From the NCBI GenBank assembly GCA_015662175.1, contig DQUR01000057.1:1-6574 (forward strand): a stretch of DNA of 6,574 bases. The letters run 5' to 3'. Positions 6,366 through 6,574 of the stretch are shown here, piece after piece (within the stretch, counting starts at the first letter, position 1; each line of letters opens with the position of its first letter). The notes under the pieces were generated by a model. The model had not been told where the DNA came from. It saw only the letters and a list, made by a program, of their open reading frames with translations, and did no database searches. This stretch comes from Thermococcus paralvinellae. Lineage in GTDB: Archaea > Methanobacteriota_B > Thermococci > Thermococcales > Thermococcaceae. The translations under genes and the position numbers were made by a program.

Positions 6366-6574
6366 ATTCATCACTCTTGGTGGTCTGCTTCATGACATAG
6401 GAAAGCCCGTGCAGCGGGCCAATCTCTATACCGGTGACCATCCTACACATCTTGCAAGGAACACTAGCAGAATCCCTATTTTGCGAGTTTCATCATGGGA
6501 AATCAATGGTAGAGGAGAATATGAGAAAAAGAATAGCAGAAGTTCATCCGGAGCGTTTTGGTCTCTCCGTGGAG
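6364..6574 (+). pseudogene. csm1: Start-less, frame-shifted 5' end of a Cas10/Csm1 gene (type III-A CRISPR effector), runs off the right edge
   Basis: Csm1 is the large subunit of type III-A CRISPR complexes; its N-terminal HD domain cuts DNA and later domains make cyclic oligoadenylates. The frame through 6370 reads ITLGGLLHDIGKPVQRAN and then LYTGDHPTHLAR, with the Cas10 HD signature LLHDIGK. From about 6460 the homology moves one frame on: LAESLFCEFHHGKS, then MRKRIAEVHPERFGLSVE to the window end, containing the FHH histidines of the domain. Dropping one A near 6459-6462 joins the two parts. There is no ATG, GTG or TTG in frame between the stop at 6331-6333 and the HD motif, and the homology begins right at the TAA of the preceding gene. 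So this copy lacks its start and is probably inactive, though the rest is not visible. The short distance between GDHPTH and FHH may also mean an internal deletion. Confidence 0.75.

Noticed and set aside
6364..6574. Generic HD-domain phosphohydrolase instead of Cas10
   Set aside because: The circumstances LLHDIGKPVQRA plus downstream FHH and HPERFGL fit Csm1 better than other HD families, though this rests on memory of Csm1 sequences and not on a search.
1..6574. CRISPR array, tRNA, rRNA, transposase or inverted-repeat mobile element
   Set aside because: I looked for regularly spaced repeats, tRNA-like arms and transposase motifs and saw none; the csm1 fragment hints that an array may lie outside the window.

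Overview
The window looks like chromosomal DNA from a Thermococcales archaeon (Thermococcus, Pyrococcus or Palaeococcus type). The reasons are an ADP-dependent phosphofructokinase of the Pyrococcus/Thermococcus kind with a glycolytic-regulator operator, GGTGAT ribosome binding sites a few bases before start codons, BRE/TATA promoters, a THUMP-type ThiI, and a COG1361-type surface protein. The genus cannot be fixed from the sequence alone.

Left part (1-1740), minus strand: the first 303 codons of pfkC run off the left edge. Its promoter carries a TATA box and a near-match to the Thermococcales glycolytic motif, which also overlaps the Shine-Dalgarno sequence. Upstream lies a maleate isomerase / Asp-Glu racemase-superfamily gene. 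A divergent intergenic region of about 220 bases (1721-1937) holds back-to-back promoters.

Middle (1938-3671), plus strand: two tandem ThiI-type genes. The first has the tRNA-binding THUMP part plus a PP-loop domain that has lost several catalytic and cluster signatures. The second is a bare PP-loop domain that keeps them all. They may form a two-subunit tRNA 4-thiouridine synthase. Next, from its own strong promoter, comes a PLP-dependent cysteine synthase broken by one +1 frameshift in a G or T run, translationally coupled to a small four-helix membrane protein of unknown role. Cysteine synthesis beside tRNA thiolation makes a plausible sulfur neighbourhood.

Right part (4985-6574): this stretch is frame-disrupted. 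A COG1361-like, membrane-anchored surface protein can be read from about 4985 to 6365 only by moving between frames at about seven single-base steps, mostly in short homopolymers. Directly at its stop codon begins the HD-nuclease end of a Cas10/Csm1 (type III-A CRISPR effector) gene with no start codon and one further frame change, running off the right edge. Either this half is decaying accessory DNA or the assembly has homopolymer errors here; pfkC as far as it is visible, the racemase gene, both ThiI genes and the membrane-protein gene read cleanly. No tRNA, rRNA, CRISPR array or insertion sequence was seen.
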